A program made the translations under genes and the position numbers. Below the pieces are notes generated by a model. The model did no database searches. It was given only the letters and a program-made list of their open reading frames with translations, and was not told the origin of the DNA. This document shows positions 62,137 through 64,000 of a DNA stretch of 64,000 bases, piece after piece. How positions within the stretch are numbered: the stretch's first letter is position 1; the number at the start of each line of letters is the position of its first letter. The DNA is from Sinorhizobium garamanticum (GTDB lineage Bacteria > Pseudomonadota > Alphaproteobacteria > Rhizobiales > Rhizobiaceae): the NCBI RefSeq assembly GCF_029892065.1, contig NZ_CP120373.1, forward strand, positions 4,037,001 through 4,101,000, read 5' to 3'.

Positions 62137-62928
62137 ATGACCAAACAAAGCACCTACACCGCGAAACTGCCGGAACCGGACGGCACCTATCTCTACACAC
62201 CGGAGGAGGATGCGGTCTGGGGCGAACTCTATCTGCGGCAGATGAAGCTGCTTGCCGACAAGGCATGCGACGAATATCTCGAAGGCGTGCGGACCCTCGG
62301 CCTCAATCCGGACCATGTCCCGCAGCTCAAGGACGTCAACCGCAGGCTCGCCGAAACCACGGGCTTCGGCGTCGAGGGCGTGCCGGCGCTTATCCCGCCT
62401 TCGCGCTTCTACGAACTCCTTTCACAAGGCAAGTTCCCACTCGCGACCTTCATGCGCCGCCGGGAGCACATCGACTATATCGAGGAACCCGACCTCTTCC
62501 ACGAGGTCTTCGGCCATTGCCCGCTGCTGACCAACCAGAGCTACGCCAACTTCGTCCGCCGCTTCGGCCAGAAGGCGGTCAAGCTCGGCAAGGACTATTC
62601 GTGGCATCTGTTCCGCTTCTTCTGGTTCACGGTCGAGTTCGGCCTTATCAACACACCGAAGGGCCGGCGCTGCTACGGCGCGGGGGTCGTTTCGTCAACG
62701 AGCGAGACGCGCCATGCCATGGAGACGATGGACTGCGAATTCCGCCCCTTCGATCTGATGAGCGTTCTGCGGACGCCCTACCGCATCGATATCGTCCAGC
62801 CGATCTACTATGTCATCGACAGCTTCGCCCAGCTCGAGACGATTATCGAGGAGGACATCCCTGCACGGATCAATGAAGCCAAGAGGCTTGGTGATTTTGC
62901 GCCGACCTTCGAGGCCAAGGCGTCCTAA
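62137..62928 (+). CDS. phhA: Phenylalanine-4-hydroxylase
   Basis: A 263-residue non-heme iron, pterin-dependent hydroxylase. Iron ligands are H122 and H127 in LFHEVFGHCPLL, with E167 in FWFTVEFGLI. It converts phenylalanine to tyrosine. The length and single catalytic domain fit the bacterial form. GAGGAG lies before the ATG. The divergent Lrp-type regulator is probably its control gene. Confidence 0.96.
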   Translation: MTKQSTYTAKLPEPDGTYLYTPEEDAVWGELYLRQMKLLADKACDEYLEGVRTLGLNPDHVPQLKDVNRRLAETTGFGVEGVPALIPPSRFYELLSQGKFPLATFMRRREHIDYIEEPDLFHEVFGHCPLLTNQSYANFVRRFGQKAVKLGKDYSWHLFRFFWFTVEFGLINTPKGRRCYGAGVVSSTSETRHAMETMDCEFRPFDLMSVLRTPYRIDIVQPIYYVIDSFAQLETIIEEDIPARINEAKRLGDFAPTFEAKAS

Positions 62929-63023
62929 GGTTGTCCCCTTGGAATGCACATGATTTTGCCGGCAAGCTCTTGCCTTGCCGGCATCGTTTGTCCAACGTCC
63001 CGTCAAACTGACGGGAGACGGGC

Positions 63024-63980
63024 ATGGCAAACAAGACGATCGACCACGCGATCACGGCAAGATCACTGACTGCGGCGGCGTCCGATCCCACCCACGCCGG
63101 CATCCTTTCCTTCATGCGGCGGAAATACACCAAGCAATTGAAGGGCGTGGACACCGTCGTCTGGGGCATTCCCTTCGACGCAGCGACCTCCAACCGCCCC
63201 GGCGCCCGTTTCGGACCGCAGGCGATCCGCCGCGCCTCCGCCATCTTCGACAACGATCCGCAATATCCGTTCGAGCGCGATCTCTTTGCCGACATGGCGA
63301 CGATCGACTATGGCGACTGCCTGCTCGACTACGGCAATCACACCAAGACGCCCGCGACGATCGAGCGTGAGGCGGCGAGGATCCTGAAATCCGGCGCCTA
63401 TCTGCTGACGCTCGGTGGCGACCATTTCGTCACCTATCCCGTACTCAAGGCTCACGCCGCCTTGCATGGCCCCCTCGCCCTCGTTCAGTTCGACGCCCAT
63501 CAGGATACCTGGCCGGACGAGAGGGGCCGCATCGACCATGGCTCCTTTGTCGGTCGCGCCGCACGCGAGGGGTTGATCGACGTTGAGCGTTCGATCCAGA
63601 TCGGCATCAGGACGCACGCGCCCGAGGATTGCGGCATCCGGATCGTCTATGGCTACGAGGTCGAGGAGATGCGCGCCGAGGAGATCGCCGACACGATCGT
63701 CCGGCATGTCGGCAGCCCGCCCGCCTATCTGACCTTCGATATCGACTGCCTCGATCCAGCCTATGCGCCTGGCACCGGCACGCCCGTGGCCGGCGGACCG
63801 TCGAGCGCGAAAATCCTTTCGGTGCTGCGCAAGCTTGGTGCTCTCCACATCGCCGGGAGCGACGTCGTCGAGGTGGCGCCGGCTTACGACCATGCCGACA
63901 TGACCGCCATTGCTGGCTCGACGATCGCCATGTATATGCTGGGCCTGCGGGCCGAATGGCTCGCGGAAAGGCGCGGCTAA
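63024..63980 (+). CDS. speB: Agmatinase-family ureohydrolase
   Basis: A 318-residue arginase-fold enzyme with manganese ligands in TLGGDHFVTYP (H134), QFDAHQDTW (D157, H159, D161) and FDIDCLDPAYAPGTGTP. It is most like agmatinases, which release urea from agmatine to give putrescine. A guanidinobutyrase or related activity is possible. GGGAGACGGGC precedes the ATG. The window ends 20 bases later. Confidence 0.85.
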   Translation: MANKTIDHAITARSLTAAASDPTHAGILSFMRRKYTKQLKGVDTVVWGIPFDAATSNRPGARFGPQAIRRASAIFDNDPQYPFERDLFADMATIDYGDCLLDYGNHTKTPATIEREAARILKSGAYLLTLGGDHFVTYPVLKAHAALHGPLALVQFDAHQDTWPDERGRIDHGSFVGRAAREGLIDVERSIQIGIRTHAPEDCGIRIVYGYEVEEMRAEEIADTIVRHVGSPPAYLTFDIDCLDPAYAPGTGTPVAGGPSSAKILSVLRKLGALHIAGSDVVEVAPAYDHADMTAIAGSTIAMYMLGLRAEWLAERRG

Positions 63981-64000
63981 TTCGCAGCGACCGCTACAGC

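Overview
This window looks like core chromosome of an alphaproteobacterium of the order Hyphomicrobiales (Rhizobiales), most likely Sinorhizobium/Ensifer. The evidence is the gene order (rpmG-pleD-divK, dinB, dnaE1, lolD-lolCE-proS, mce-rnj-birA-nuoNMLKJIHG..A, hupB-lon-clpX-clpP), the high GC content, and two families of short rhizobial-type intergenic mosaic repeats. No insertion sequence, prophage, conjugative element or CRISPR array was seen. The genus is inferred from gene order and protein resemblance, not from a database search.

Layout. 1-4.9 kb: end of an MFS transporter, rpmG with a strong terminator, a structured minus-strand RNA, the cell-cycle/c-di-GMP pair divK-pleD, then DUF3572, HAD-like and GNAT genes. 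4.9-12.3 kb: a region rich in DNA-damage functions. It has dinB with a LexA box, an L,D-transpeptidase, dnaE1, a previously uncalled 28-residue membrane peptide behind a LexA box, and a divergent DUF5680 gene with its own LexA box. 12.3-17.4 kb: lipoprotein export (lolD, lolCE), proS, a DUF1467 membrane protein and methylmalonyl-CoA epimerase. 17.5-36.0 kb: one long minus-strand cluster. It encodes all 14 subunits of respiratory complex I (nuoA to nuoN), an 84-residue exported protein between nuoD and nuoE, and a helix-hairpin-helix protein between nuoF and nuoG. It continues into birA and RNase J.

36.3-43.2 kb: two identical tRNA-Asp genes, one tRNA-Val, a frameshifted cupin gene, a YhaN/YhaO-like ATPase-phosphoesterase pair and a MarR regulator. 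43.2-51.3 kb: an exported phytase-like esterase behind a Pho-box-like sequence, then protein quality control (HU, Lon, ClpX, ClpP) with heat-shock-like promoter sequences before lon and clpP. 51.6-64 kb: a phospholipase D/nuclease-phosphatase pair, a cytochrome P450, O-acetylhomoserine sulfhydrylase with a cupin, small metabolic genes, the rplM-rpsI operon with a terminator-like leader, and a divergent Lrp regulator/phenylalanine hydroxylase pair followed by an agmatinase-family gene.

The most interesting signals are: (i) the LexA-box-controlled 28-residue membrane peptide and the divergent DUF5680 gene, a candidate SOS module; (ii) a shared C-terminal helix-hairpin-helix domain on NuoE and on a second protein of the nuo operon; (iii) a candidate conserved small RNA beside pleD; and (iv) the rplM leader, in which a terminator-like hairpin starts a few bases after the predicted transcription start.
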